64,000 bases of DNA from Valencia hispanica (GCA_963556495.2 OY747712.1:51489069-51553068), one strand, 5' to 3'. Shown: positions 1-10,751, counted from the first letter of the stretch. Notes: generated by a model from the letters alone, not told the origin. Numbers and translations: made by a program.

Positions 1-100
1 AAATCATTATTTCTAACCTTGTCAATGTCTTGACTCTATTTTCTATTCATTTCACAACGTATGGTGGTGAATAAGTGTGACTTTTCATGGAAAACACAAA

Positions 101-138
101 ATTGTTTGGGTGACCCCAAACTTTTGAACGGTAGTGTA
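101..138. mobile_element. Tc1-like transposon terminal inverted repeat
   Basis: The stretch reads as the outward end of a common fish Tc1/mariner family, with the core GACCCCAAACTTTTGAACGG followed by TAGTGTA. Only this end is in the window; the element body would lie to the left. Confidence 0.55.
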
Positions 139-334
139 AATGTATTATAACATAATGCATCTTGTCAAAGTATGTGGTTGTGTAAATTTATGAGCCGAAC
201 AGACTTGATTTTACGCGATAATTAGAGTTTCAAAAATATTAACTCAACCGCGGCTTCAAAGCTACGTCTCCATGTGACGTCAGCGACAGAACCGCTCAGG
301 CTGGACAGTCCGAAAACTACCACTGTCAGGCCTG

Positions 335-554
335 ATGGTGGCGCTCATATTTGAAGGCTCGGAAGATTCTTCCTCCAGTTTTAGCCTTGAGATGGTTTTA
401 GAGGTGGAAAATGCAGCCAGTTCTGGTGCTTCTAGTGGTGGTGGGGGCATCGAACCATACAGGTCAGAGCCGTACACAACGAATGAGATGGGAGAAGAAA
501 GCGGGTCAGAGAAGCTAGCGGGAGAAGTGACGTCAGGGAAACACAGGTTGGTAA
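335..554 (+). CDS. Candidate first coding exon, unidentified acidic/serine-rich protein
   Basis: An open frame starts at an ATG at 335 and runs to a good splice donor (GTAAGG) at 555. It is rich in Ser, Glu and Gly and has a PYRSEP motif near residue 42. The upstream 240-300 region is CpG-rich and carries TGACGTCA. The layout loosely recalls the N-terminal exon of fish proteins annotated as P2X7-like (PYxFEP-type motif), but that match is from memory and weak. No second exon was found nearby. It may be a gene start inside the dnai4 intron on the opposite strand, or chance. Confidence 0.3.
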
Positions 555-1752
555 GGATTAGAAATAACTTAATCGTGGCTTCTTTTAAGAAAAAAAAATT
601 AACAAAATGATATAAATGAGCATAATAATATTAACGTGTAGTGATTTTAGTAGTGACCTGAAAAATAAACATTAGCCTACATAATGTAAATATGGTTAAT
701 CAGTTTTACCAGTAAAACTAAAAATAATAAACTAATCCAGACATACTTATTTATAAGGTCTGAGACTGATATCGGAAAAATAAAATCATATTGTAGGCAA
801 ACATTCAAGGCAAACGACAAAGCAAGTAGCCTAAGACTTACTTCATTACAATTCTTATTTATGATTATCGTACCAAATTATTAGCTTCAGGTGAAACACG
901 TTATTTTCTTTGTCAGACTCACTAAATAGAGTTTGAATTATTCATAATTATAGCAAAACTGCTTTGAATATGTACCTGTCTCTTCTGGACAAGGCGTCAG
1001 TTTGTTTTTAAAACTTCTGGGGACAATTATTGATTATTCATATAGCCTATAATTATTCAGCCGTTGGCTACATAGGCTATATGCGCAGTAATAAAACGCG
1101 TTCCCTTTACAACCCTTGCCGTTCTGTGCGGGGAAACTTTAACAGTTCAGAGTCTTGCAACGGGACGGGTGGAATATTCCAAAGCAATAAAAGAGAAATT
1201 ATTAATTCTACTATAATTTACATTTAATCAGGGATCCCGTTATTTTCTGTCTTTGACAGTTTTTTAAATTTTGAAAAAATCTGAAACATTCAATATTATT
1301 TAATACTTCATTGATTTTAGTTAATATTCAGCCCGAACAATCTGAACAAAAGAATCTCCATCATGCCATCACACATGGAGCAGATGAAAACATGTTGTAA
1401 ATATGAAAATTTTACCTGCAGTCTCACAACTTTCTCATGGTCTATAGACGTGAATTGTGCACCTGCTTGTGCGTAAGGGAGGCTGAATCCGCTCCGCTCG
1501 CACTTTGCAGACTGGAATAACAAGCGCCACTTCTTTCTCAACGAAGACTTTCCTTATTGCCTCAGCCGGATGAAATAGTGTTGCATTGAGTACGGTGTCC
1601 AGGTCTGATGATGATGATGCTCAGATGCTCTCATTAGAATCTTTTTTGATTGATTCAGTTTCCTAAACTCTGTGCGTAAAGTTGAAAATGACTGTGCGTC
1701 TGCATCAAGTGGTCAGTGGCGTAAATTGTAAACTTTCAAAATGAAGGACGGC
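555..1752. other. AT-rich non-coding stretch
   Basis: No supported coding exon, RNA or transposon was seen here. Short open frames at 1030-1227 (plus) and 1317-1541 (minus) have no recognisable motif. It lies in the region expected to be dnai4 intron 6. Confidence 0.5.
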
Positions 1753-1985
1753 TGTTAGTTTGGGTCCACATGTGTTTCTGATTACTGTACTGACTGATGA
1801 GTAGAGGTTGCGTCATAATAAACGGACGGCAAAAGCTCATCACACAAACACTCTTCAGATGCTGTTCCTTTTTGTGAACGCACTCACTACCTGATGGAGT
1901 AGTGGAGTGGTTGAGCCGCCCGTCAGAAAGTGAACTTTTGTGTGATGTCCTGCTTCATTTTCTCACTCGATTTTCCTGCCGCACT
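1753..1985 (+). repeat. Dispersed repeat family A, copy 1
   Basis: About 230 bp here recur at 31564-31790 in the same orientation with roughly 85-90% identity by eye. Shared blocks include GTAGAGGTTGCGTC, GGCAAAAGCTCATCACAC and TGTGTGATGTCCTGCTTCA. No coding potential or inverted termini were recognised. Confidence 0.75.
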
Positions 1986-3001
1986 TTAACAACGGCCTTT
2001 ACATTTTTCCATTAGGCTACAGTTTTAAAAAAATTATCAAAGACAGAAAATAACACAATCCCCAAGTGATTGTAAATTATATTACAATGAATCCTGTTCC
2101 TTTTATTTCTTTGAAATATTGTAGGCTACATCTGAAATTAATTTAATGCTGAGATCTCTGTGCAGAAACAAAATACTGTCCACAGTCCCTGGCTTTATCT
2201 GCGCTCTCCGTTCCTGAATCACAAATTCAGTCGCAGAAAAATCTCTCTGGCAGCGCAGGATAGCGGGAATATTCTGCTGTCAGCGCAAAGTTGGGGGAAT
2301 ATTCTGGGATGTTCTCTCCACAAACACTATATATCAACACCATTCTCTTTAGGAGTCGTAAACAAACAAAAGCATTAAATTAATATTTTTTAACCTGCAG
2401 TAAAGAAACTTCAGTTAGAGCCATGAAATTTAATTGATGTGTTTTTCCATCTTGAAATGGGTACCAGCGGCACTGCAGGACTCTGACCTGAACGTGTTTG
2501 CATACGGACTAAAACCTTGATGTATCCACTGCAAAGAATGCTGCAGCATCTGCGCAGAAAGAAACCATTGACTGTATGAGAAAGTGCAATGGAGTCATTT
2601 AAATAATAGTCCGTTCAGTTACTGATTATGTGGAAATTGTGCTGGGAGCACAAGTAGATGTTAGAGCTCCGCTGGTAAGAAATTCCGCATCAGGTTTAGA
2701 AAAGTGGTGGAGACATGATGTCCCTGGTGTCCCCGGCTAAAATGAGCCTATATGCTTCTGGAAACAGAAGATCTAACTGGGCAGTCAGTGGAAGTCGAGC
2801 TTGTAGGAGTAGCGATGCTGTCGCGGTCAGTGTCGCATCGGAGTCCACGAGCACCACCACGGTACCTGCAGGTACAGCTACCGGCAGCAACACACGCTTG
2901 TGTTGAACTAAACAACCCAGGGATTCCTTTATCATAGTAATCAAAACAATTCTGCTCAAAATGTTCCGAACAGAGAAGAGAGGAGGAGGAGGGAGCCCAC
3001 T
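1986..3001. other. Non-coding stretch downstream of the THAP exon
   Basis: No supported gene was found. The 103-codon minus open frame at 2696-3007 and the plus frames inside it show no conserved motif. If the THAP gene is real its later exons would be expected here or further left, but no exon carrying the second half of the zinc finger was seen. Confidence 0.4.
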
Positions 3002-3007
3002 ACTCAC

Positions 3008-3128
3008 GGGTTTGTCTAACCTGTTTCACCCACTTAGACAGTAACTCTGGGTCTTTGGGAAACTTAAATAAACTGACACCATCCTTGTGTGTATTTGAGC
3101 AAAATCCCCCAACACAACACGAAGGCAT
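3008..3128 (-). CDS. THAP-domain protein, first coding exon
   Basis: The exon begins with ATG at 3128 and ends at a consensus donor GTGAGT (3007-3002). It encodes 40 residues plus one base. The peptide starts MPSCCVGGFC, followed by LFKFP and LLSKWVKQVR. This is the start of a THAP C2CH zinc finger: the M-P-x-x-C-x4-C start, the F-x-F-P block and the conserved Trp helix. THAP proteins bind DNA and derive from P-element transposase; fish genomes hold many such genes. The second half of the finger (C-x2-H) would be in the next exon, which was not found. It lies on the same strand as dnai4, inside the region expected to be dnai4 intron 6. It could be an active gene, a retained transposon exon or a pseudogene. 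Confidence 0.72.
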
Positions 3129-3330
3129 TGCGATCACTTTTCTTTGTCAAAAATAGAAAATAGCGGTCCCAGTCACAGCTGAACAGCTGCTGGCTAATGT
3201 GTCAACAAACAGAATGCGTTCTCTCGCTTACGTCACTTCCGGCTTTCTGCTCGTTCAGTGCAGTGATACAGTACTAAAATGCTAGTCACCGCAGCGGTTT
3301 TTTGCTCTCAGTAGGATTATACAAGGCGTG
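3129..3330 (-). promoter_or_regulatory. Putative promoter/5' UTR of the THAP exon
   Basis: Directly upstream of the THAP ATG, the segment near 3228-3243 reads TTACGTCACTTCCGG. That joins a CRE-like TACGTCA to an ETS-type ACTTCCGG, a pairing common in TATA-less promoters. The activity is inferred from motifs only. Confidence 0.4.
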
Positions 3331-3685
3331 TTTATGACTTTGACATAGTCCATTGGGTTCAGATTTCTTTATTTTATGTTATGTTTAAAAATGTCAACTT
3401 CGTGTCATGAGCTCTTTAAAGGCCATTTTAGACATCATCATTTAGGCTACATCATTGACCACCATCTATACCATATTTATACTGTATTTCTGTCCGTTTC
3501 ATTTTGACCCAGTGTGGCTAATAGACAATCCACAATAAATTCAAATTTGTGCAGCCACTTCACGCTTAAAATAGATCAGTTCAAACAAATCACTAATGCC
3601 AAAAATGTATAGTACCGTACTTTCATGCACCTGATGAGTGGCTATAAACCTCTGACCAGAGTTCCTTTTCACCTTGAACGATTTA

Positions 3686-4691
3686 CAGTTCAATGAAAAT
3701 GTATTTGCCCCCAAACAGATTTAAAAAAAAACTTTAAGTAAACTCAAGTAAAAGTTAAGTACGTAAGTAGTAAGTAACGAAACTTTAAGTTAAAACTATC
3801 TAAACAGACCTCCCCTATGTGAGAATGTAATCGCCCCCCTTGTAAAATCATGACTAACTGTAATTGCCCACTAGGGCTGGGTTCAATTTTAGGATACACA
3901 CTTAGTCTTCAGTGATGAAGACCTGTATAATCAAGGTATCACTTAAATAGAAACTGGAATTACAGAGAACCCCAGTGAGAGCAACTATCATAAATTATCC
4001 AAGGACAAAACCATAGCAGAGCAAAAAGAACACAAAGGCTTGAATCACATTTGTCAAAATATACCTTAAAGATCCTGAAGACATGAGGGAAAATATTCTC
4101 TGGACTAAAGGGACAAAAGTAGAAAGTGAAGGATGTGTGTCCTGCTGTGACCGTTTCAAAAACTAACAGCAATCCAGAAAATAATTGTTGGGATATGAAA
4201 ACATGGTGATGGTTGTGGGATAGTATGGGGCTGCTTGGCGGCTTCAAGGCCTAGACAACTTGGCCTAACTGATGGACCATGAATTCTGTTCTGCAGGATA
4301 AAATCCTGACAAGGAAAGCGTCTGGCCATCAGTTGGTGACCTTAAGCTCAAGTGGACTTATGTACCAGCTGGACCCAAAAATGGCTTAAAAAACAAATTT
4401 CAGATTTTTTGTTTTAAGTTTTGGTGGCCACAGTGGCCTTTATTGTATAGTGGACAGTGTACAGAAAGGGGGTAAGAAGTGGGGAAGTGACATTGGCAAA
4501 TGTCCGCGGGGTGGAAGTGAACCGCCGGACAGCTGCATGGAGGACTGAGGCCTCTGAACATGGGGCGCCCACCTTAACCACTATGCTACGCGACGCCCCC
4601 AAATTTCAGGTTTTAATCTAAAACATATGTGTGAAATAAAAGCAAAAATAGAAGACATCAGTGAGGTGGCAGAAACTTTTTCACAGCACTG
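3686..4691 (+). mobile_element. Degenerate Tc1-like transposon
   Basis: TA dinucleotides flank both ends (3684-3685 and 4692-4693). The left end reads CAGTTCAATGAAAATG and the right end ACTTTTTCACAGCACTG, imperfect copies of one inverted terminal repeat. Inside, about 4200-4340 retains transposase text (the block around TGGGGCTGCTTGGCGGC) full of stops. After removing the SINE at 4404-4600 only about 0.8 kb remains, so it is internally deleted and inactive. It ends about 40 bp from the dnai4 exon 6 donor. Confidence 0.75.
4404..4600 (-). mobile_element. tRNA-derived SINE with direct target-site duplication
   Basis: Read on the minus strand, the head has an A-box-like TAGCATAGTGG and a B-box-like GGTTCACTTCC in the spacing of a tRNA-type pol III promoter. 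A unique body follows, and the tail includes CAATAAAGGCC. Both sides carry the same duplication (C)AAATTTCAG at 4394-4403 and 4600-4609. The insertion sits inside the older Tc1 remnant. Confidence 0.8.
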
Positions 4692-4732
4692 TACTATACT
4701 TTTTATAGTGAATATATTCTGTTGAATCAAAC

Positions 4733-4872
4733 CTGTGTCCACAGTGAGCATGAGGTTGTTCTGTATCTGTTTGTTTTTAGTTGCTCCATTCAGTGTCTGC
4801 ATGGCTCGGTTCACATATTTCTCATTGTTTACTCTGTTGCTGCAAACTTCAGCATGCTGCTTATTTCTCTCT
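4733..4872 (-). CDS. dnai4: dnai4 coding exon 6
   Basis: The acceptor is TTGTATTTCAG and the donor GTTTGATT. It encodes ERNKQHAEVCSNR and RAMQTLNGATKNK, the conserved block just before the WD40 domain, and exits in phase 1. It is the last dnai4 exon visible in the window. Confidence 0.88.
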
Positions 4873-7800
4873 CTGAAATACAAAACAAGGTGAAGTTAAC
4901 ACCAACTCGTTCCAGTCAGACATAAAGAAGAATAAGATTTAAATATTGGCAAAATATCAAGAAGAATTTCACTCACATTATGACGTCAGCATCATCAGCA
5001 TCCACTGACACTAAGGCGGGAGGTATGTCCAGCAGGGAAATGGTGTCTGTCTCTTTGATTAAAATGTATTTAATCACTTTCAGCAGACCCTGTGTCCCTT
5101 GTTCTTTCACGGAGTCTTTTTTCCACTTTTCATCTGGCAACAAAGATTCAACAAAAAAGGAACAATGTTCACCAAAACCCCAGAATACGTTTGGAGCTTC
5201 TTTTACAATCAATCAAGCTAGTTGTGTCTTTTTGTTAGGTTCCTTAGGAGTTTGTGTTTTGAGTTTAAGTTATTTATTTTCCTTATTCAGTTTACCTTAT
5301 CATGTCTTATGTTTTGTTCTTGACATTCCTCTCTGTTTCCCTTGCCATTCTGCCTCCCTGCCCAGTTACCGATTGTTTCCACCTGCTCTCTCCCTGTAAC
5401 TGCAACTGCTTCTCTTTAATTAGTCCTCAGCCTTCTCCCTGCCATTGTCACACCTCCTCAGTATATTTAAGCACTTCTCCGTCAGTCACTACTCGCTGGT
5501 TCGTTGTCAATGCTTCCTGTTTCCCGGTCTCCGCATTTTCTGGTCCTCCTGAGTTTTTATAAGTTCTTTGTTCTTTATTGAATTAAATTATCTCTCATAC
5601 CTCGCTGCACTTGGGTCCTTAATACAACAAAAACATGACTCTTTTTCAGCAAAGAACAGAAACAGCACACATACATACACGGGTAGAATGAAATTCATGT
5701 AGGGATGCACCAAGGAATCAGTTGTAAACAGCCAAATTTCAGCTTGATCTGCCCTGACCGGTAATCAGGTGGTTGGAAACTCAAAAGTCAGATCTTTTTC
5801 CAATGGTAAAGGTACCAAACGTAAGTTCTACCAGCTACTACGTACAACAACAAAGTGGAAGTTGTAACTGAGGGAGAAAGACACAAATTTTGCTATCAGT
5901 AAGGCGTTTAAAAAGGAAGGCAGAGGAAGTATAAACATGTGGAGACATGCCAGGCTGCATGAGAGCAAAAAGAGAGAATTTCAGGAGACAACAGGAAGGC
6001 TAAATTACATACAACAAAATATCTTTGATTTATTCTTCGAGCTTTCAACTCCTGCGTTGCATTCAGAGAAGTCGGCAGTCTTTTGAAAACCTGAGGCTTA
6101 TGGTAAAGATCAACGTTCTCAAAACATCCAGAGAGGGCAGTAAAAGCTTTTCAAAAACCAGAGCTAGAAAACTAGTATTCCAATCGGTGCATCTCTACAT
6201 ATATATGATGTGGTGATGAACCTGGAAAGTTGAAAGGCAGGTCACGTCTGGAAAGTGTTTCCTCCATTTCCTCGTTCACAGACTCTATGGTTGACTGGCT
6301 GGATATTCTACTGCTACCCAATACTGACCTGAAAAACAAGCATATCTTTACTACATAGTCATAGTGAGGGGCGCTGGAAAGCATCTCCCTCACTTACACT
6401 GGTTTATTGGAAGTTTGTTGAACATGTTATGCTTTTATTTTGAAGACCAATAAGCTCTCTGTCTTTGAGGCCAACTTCCTGAAGGCAGATTCATTGGGTG
6501 CACACATGACAACAGCCTAATGACTTCACCCAGAGGCAATTTCCTAATCATCCACCTTGTTTGAGGGAGACCACTGGGCTAAAGATGGAGGTGGAGCTGG
6601 ACTGAAGTTTGATTTGATTTGACTGAAGCTTTCATTAGTTTAATTTGACTCAGTTTATTCTGCATTTTATTTCACCTCTGTTAGATAGTAGTCAGATGTA
6701 TGTTGTGTATGTAAAATATTTTTTAGGGACCAATTGTGCATATTAGTTTATTTGTAAATACATTATTTAGAGTGGCCCCTTTTAACTGTGATTTGTGGTA
6801 TTTTCCTCATCTATTAAAGCAACATGGTAGAGTAGTTAAGGAGTGGACTAAGATGGGTTCAAGTTCAATCTGTAATACTTCAAAACTGCTCGTGCTGTGA
6901 CCTTGGTTAATGAACTTGCTACTTGTGAAAGCCATTAAAGACCTCTTGGAGGTTTATAAAACATTTAGAACCACTGTAGCCTGCTGTTGCTTTTTTATCA
7001 CATGTTGCTGTTCATAACTGCTGGCTTTTCATACTGTTTGGTGGTTAAACAACACTGGGCTCTGTAGCACAAACGTGAAGGAAGAAAATCTAAAGAGTTT
7101 GTGTCCAGGATGTGTGGGGTCTGCACAGAGACCACACACACATCATACACACCACAGCTCTGTCTGCAAAAGCACAGAGTGATTCCTGACCCTACCCCTG
7201 TACAGCCCAATCCACTTTGCAGACCTGACTGTTCATTGCAGTTTGGACCTGTCCTGTGCTTGGTGAGCCAAACCACACATTGTTGGGTGTGGACAGGCAG
7301 CATAGAAGATGACATGTGCACAGTTGTTGGGAGAAATAAAAGAATTGATGTATATCCTTGTGCATCAGAATGACTACGCTGGAAAGAACTGAAGCTATCA
7401 AAATAAACTGATTAGTCAATCACTTCATCTGGATGGCATTAATTGGGCCCCCAGCAATTACGTAAAGAACCTCGGCGTTATTTTTGACCAAGACTTGACA
7501 TTTAAATCCCATATTAAACAGGTTTCTAGGATTTCTTTCTTTCACCTCCGGAATATTGCTAAAATTAGAAACATCCTGTCCAGGAGTGATGCTGAGAAAC
7601 TAGTCCATGCATTTGTTACCAGAATAGAATTTAAGATCCTCCTTCTTCCATATAAAGCCCATAATAATCAGCTCCATCATACATCAGAGATCTAATTGTT
7701 CCTTATGTTCCTAACTGAGCACTTCACTCTCAGACTGCAGGTTTACTTGTAGTTCCTAGGATTTCTAAAAGTAGAATGGGAGGCAGATCTTTTAGTTATC

Positions 7801-10751
7801 AGGCTCCTCTCCTGTAGAACCAGCTCCCAGCTTTAGTCCGTGAGGCAGACACTCTGTTTACTTTTAAGGCCAGGCTTAAAACTTTCCTTTTTGATAAAGC
7901 TTATAGTTAGAGTTTCTCTCCATAGAAGATATACCTGGTCTGGTATCCTGCTTGGCTGCAATGCCCTGTTGGACGGGGGGCATCGACTGGGATGATCCTC
8001 CCAGTAACTGAACATCCACTGTGTCCTGTTATCAACTTTTTACTTTCTGTAACATAGAAAGTTCTCTTATATCAGATCTTCTGTTCCTTCTGTGTTTCTG
8101 CTCTGTCTTCTCAAACCCCCAGACGGTCGTGGCAGATGGCCGCTCCTACTGAGCCTGGTTCTGTTGGAGGTTTCTTCCTGTTAAAGGGGAGTTTTTCCTC
8201 TCCACCGTCGCTACATGCTTGCTCAGTATGAGGGATTGCTGAAGGATTGCTGTGGTTGGAAAGTCTGCATCAACGGGGCCCAACCTCACGCCAATGACTG
8301 ACGCAATCTGCTGGGATTCCTTAAATGAGAAACTTTTTAACTGATTGGAATGTTTGTATAAATGTATTGAAATGACTTCTTGTTAAGTGCCTTGAGATGA
8401 CATCTGTTGTGAATTGGCGCTATATAAATAAACTGAATTGAATTGAATTGAAGCTGAAACAACAGTGTCTACCCAAATGCTGTCAGAATTGTAATGACTT
8501 GAATAACAGTGTTTTGTTACAAGGGGTCATTTCCCATGGGAACAAATTACAAGCAGAGTAGTCTCACCACAGAGTGCTTTTAAATCACAATGTAGGGTGC
8601 TGGTCTGTTAGGTCTCAAAGCAATTGATTTCCGGACTTCCTCTTTCAGACTGGATAGATAACAATGTAAATCTTCAGCTTTTGAGCTCTCCTTCCAGGTA
8701 GAGGTTTTGCTAACATTACTTTCACTCTGGGGATCAGTTTGCTAAGCACTGATGTCTGGGTTAGATGCTCCGTATGTAGCGCCATCACTTTTCGCCTACT
8801 TTCATCTGTGTTCTTGGCTGCCTTGTGCTCACATTTTCTCCATCACTCTATATTACATCATTCTCAGTTTTTTTGACATTGAATTCAATAGGACTATCAT
8901 GAGCTACAAGCCTGAATACAGCTGAAAAGAAAGTGTTTGAAAAAATCATGATAAACATCCTTCAAACTGAAGTGCTGCTTTATAAGTTTGCACACCTCCT
9001 GAAGAGGTCAATGCACCTCCAGCTGGTCAGTGGCGTCGTCAGCTGATTTTCCCGGGACGTCAGCCCTGAATGTTTTCAGTGAAGCCCCAGATGTTTTAAG
9101 TCTGGTATTTCACTCATCAGCCACAGGCTCGCTGCGAAATCACCCAGAACAGAAGGCGGAGCTCTAACCTGATCAACGCTGCCACGCTGACTTCACTTGG
9201 TGTCAGGTTACAGTCAGTTAGCAAATCAAAATCAAATCAAACTTTATTTATAAAGCGCTTTTCATACAAAATAGCATCTCTAAGTACTTTACAAATTAAA
9301 ATGATCCCACATAAAGTTAGTTTGTATTTTGTATTATTAGTTTAGAATAGTCATACTTTGCACTTAATTTGGACATCATGATTTAGTAGAGGATAGGAGA
9401 GATAACATAAAGAAAGGAGCCCGCAGGATCAGGAGCTGCAGCACCAGCATCATCATTAGGCATGTGAACTGGAAACATTTAATTATTTTAACATTGTGTT
9501 ATAGATAATGAATCAGAAAAGGTCTTAATTCTAATTATCATAATTACCTATTAGGCTAGATATTAAAATCCAGATAGAAGCAAATTTGAAACGGGTTAAT
9601 AACAGTGCATCACTGAAAAGATAAAAGAGGAAATAAGTAAAGTCTTGCTTCACCATATATGCTCATTCACCATTATGGCATTACTGACAGAGTCAAACAG
9701 ACTAACCAAGACAGCACCAATGATGGGGAAAGACAAAGTGATGAGAGGGAGAAGAGGAGAGATAAAGACAGAGTGAGCGAGCAATACGTGAATAGTGTAT
9801 GAAGGTATGGTATGTCTACTGTGTTTATGTGCAATCTAATGCTAAATAACATTTTTGGTAGTTCACTAGTAGAAGAACAGAGATGAAAAAACCAAAGACA
9901 AAGGGGAAAAAAGGAAGAGACTGTCAGGTAAAGAAGAGAAAGGGAGACCAACAGAAGCAGGTGAAGAAAGACTGACACGCTTTTTTCTTCTTTACAAGAA
10001 ATATCACATCTTGTTCGGGCAAAGCCCAGGTACTGTACTTCTTAAAGGCTGAAGACGCCCCTCCAGCTGGTGTACTGCAATGTGCTGTGTTACCTTGAGA
10101 AAGGCATAGTGAAGCTCCCAGTGAGCGTTGTCTGGTCTGAGGTTGATCCAGCAGAGAGTTCATCCACCAAGAACCTGCTAGCAGGCTCTGCTCCAACATC
10201 TGCCTGGTGCAGGGGCTGAGGGGTTACATCATTGTGTTCCTCATCAAATACCTGAACACAGGAGAACAGTCAGCCACATCACATCTATTCTATTTAAATC
10301 CTCTGATTATTTCAAAGCAGTAAATACCAAACATAGCTGCACAATGGATTACTGGCAGCTCTTTACTTGCAAATTTATTTTCAAATTTCTTTAGATGGCT
10401 AAAATTTACTAATTTAATTCTATGTATCTGGTTAACAGGGGTGTGTAAATATCTGATGGGCCACAGTGCCAGTTACCCGAACAGTTTGTCTCGGAGTTGG
10501 ACCCGCCATCTTGTCCAGAACTTTGCTGCTGCCCAAAGCGAAACTCCGTCTGCTGGACGAGCCGAGCAAGTTGCTGGCGCGATTGGAGCTAAAAAAAACA
10601 CCATGACGGTAAATTTGCACAGTTGTCATTGCTCTTAATTAATAATACATGGTGGAAAAACTCCATGTTAGCAAACTGAGCTGCATACTTACGGCCTCAG
10701 CATCACTGTACATCTCCTCATTTTCCTGTCTTTTGCAGCAGAAGTAGACAT
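4733..10751 (-). CDS. dnai4: dnai4 (wdr78), axonemal dynein intermediate chain 4, 5' part of gene
   Basis: Six exons on the minus strand join in frame with GT-AG borders: 10751-10693, 10588-10477, 10251-10094, 6328-6222, 5199-4977 and 4872-4733. Together they give 799 coding bases, about 266 residues. The N-terminal text has the family blocks GSSKVLDK, TPRQTVRVFDEE and DVTPQPL. Exon 5 carries ETDTISLLDIP and exon 6 RAMQTLNGATKNK, which match the pre-WD40 part of DNAI4/WDR78 as I remember it. The protein is an intermediate chain for inner-arm (f/I1) axonemal dynein and acts in motile cilia. The WD40 propeller is missing because its exons lie beyond the left edge; none was found in 1-4700. Introns are filled with transposons. 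The start was chosen because MSTSAAKD precedes a perfect donor and the frame continues. Confidence 0.88.
4977..5199 (-). CDS. dnai4: dnai4 coding exon 5
   Basis: The donor is a perfect GTGAGTG. The acceptor TTGATTGTAAAAG is weak, with a poor pyrimidine tract, but it is the only one that keeps the frame from exon 4. It encodes FWGFGEHCSFFVESLL and ETDTISLLDIP. A solo LTR is inserted about 33 bp upstream of this acceptor. Confidence 0.87.
5233..5640 (+). mobile_element. Solo LTR (408 bp) in dnai4 intron 4
   Basis: The unit starts TGTTAGG and ends ACATGACT, flanked by the 5-bp duplication CTTTT (5228-5232 and 5641-5645). It contains a TATA-like GTATATTTAAG near 5461 and a pyrimidine-rich 5' half. 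No internal retroelement sequence adjoins it, so it is a solo LTR left by recombination. The final base departs from the expected CA end. Confidence 0.72.
5700..6197. mobile_element. hAT-like MITE
   Basis: The left end reads TAGGGATGCACC and the right end TCGGTGCATCTCTA, near-inverted copies typical of hAT termini. There is no transposase between them. The 8-bp flanks do not match, so the target duplication is eroded or the border is slightly off. It sits in dnai4 intron 4, next to the exon 4 donor. Confidence 0.6.
6222..6328 (-). CDS. dnai4: dnai4 coding exon 4
   Basis: The acceptor is TGTTTTTCAG and the donor GTTCAT. It encodes a Ser/Glu-rich segment (SSRISSQST, NEEMEETLSRR). Entry phase 2 and exit phase 1 fit exons 3 and 5. 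A hAT-like MITE ends about 24 bp beyond the donor. Confidence 0.87.
7403..8453 (+). mobile_element. L2-like LINE, 5'-truncated copy
   Basis: It matches the C-terminal reverse-transcriptase region and 3' UTR of the fuller copy at 59284-61350 (opposite strand). An internal gap lies near 7620, and it ends in the AATTGAATTGAA tail. Stops and deletions leave no working ORF. Confidence 0.85.
8454..9223. other. Anonymous intronic sequence
   Basis: Part of dnai4 intron 3. No exon, RNA or transposon was recognised. Confidence 0.45.
9224..9305 (-). mobile_element. Short LINE 3' tail fragment
   Basis: ATCAAATCAAACTTTATTTA followed by TAAAGCGCTTTTCATAC has the form of a reversed fish LINE 3' end, of a different subfamily from the L2 copies elsewhere in the window. 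Intronic sequence from 9306 to 10093 shows nothing else recognisable. Confidence 0.45.
10094..10251 (-). CDS. dnai4: dnai4 coding exon 3
   Basis: The acceptor is CTGTGTTCAG and the donor GTAACA. It starts phase 0 with VFDEEHNDVTPQPL and ends phase 2. Intron 3 downstream is about 3.8 kb and holds an L2 copy. Confidence 0.88.
10477..10588 (-). CDS. dnai4: dnai4 coding exon 2
   Basis: The acceptor is a T-run ending TTTTTTTTAG and the donor is GTAACT. It encodes the Ser/Arg-rich stretch ending GSSKVLDK...TPRQTVR. An internal ATG in an AAGATGGCGG context (10509) could be mistaken for the start, but the frame is open upstream and continuous with exon 1. Confidence 0.85.
10693..10751 (-). CDS. dnai4: dnai4 coding exon 1
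   Basis: ATG at 10751, 19 codons plus CC, then donor GTAAGTATG. The peptide is short and basic (KDRKMRR). It joins phase 2 to exon 2, completing a Pro codon. Confidence 0.8.

Noticed and set aside
2696..3007. 103-codon minus open frame just after the THAP exon donor
   Set aside because: No motif and no conserved continuation of the zinc finger; its start lies past the donor, in the intron.
4414..4602. Possible tRNA gene on the minus strand
   Set aside because: A and B boxes are present, but the sequence continues into a SINE body with target duplications and no cloverleaf 3' half.
7101..7373. 90-codon plus open frame with many Cys
   Set aside because: No family resemblance and no splice context; the region is intronic for dnai4.
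10432..10509. Minus start MAGPTPRQ as the dnai4 initiator
   Set aside because: The frame is open upstream and joins a better first exon at 10751-10693.
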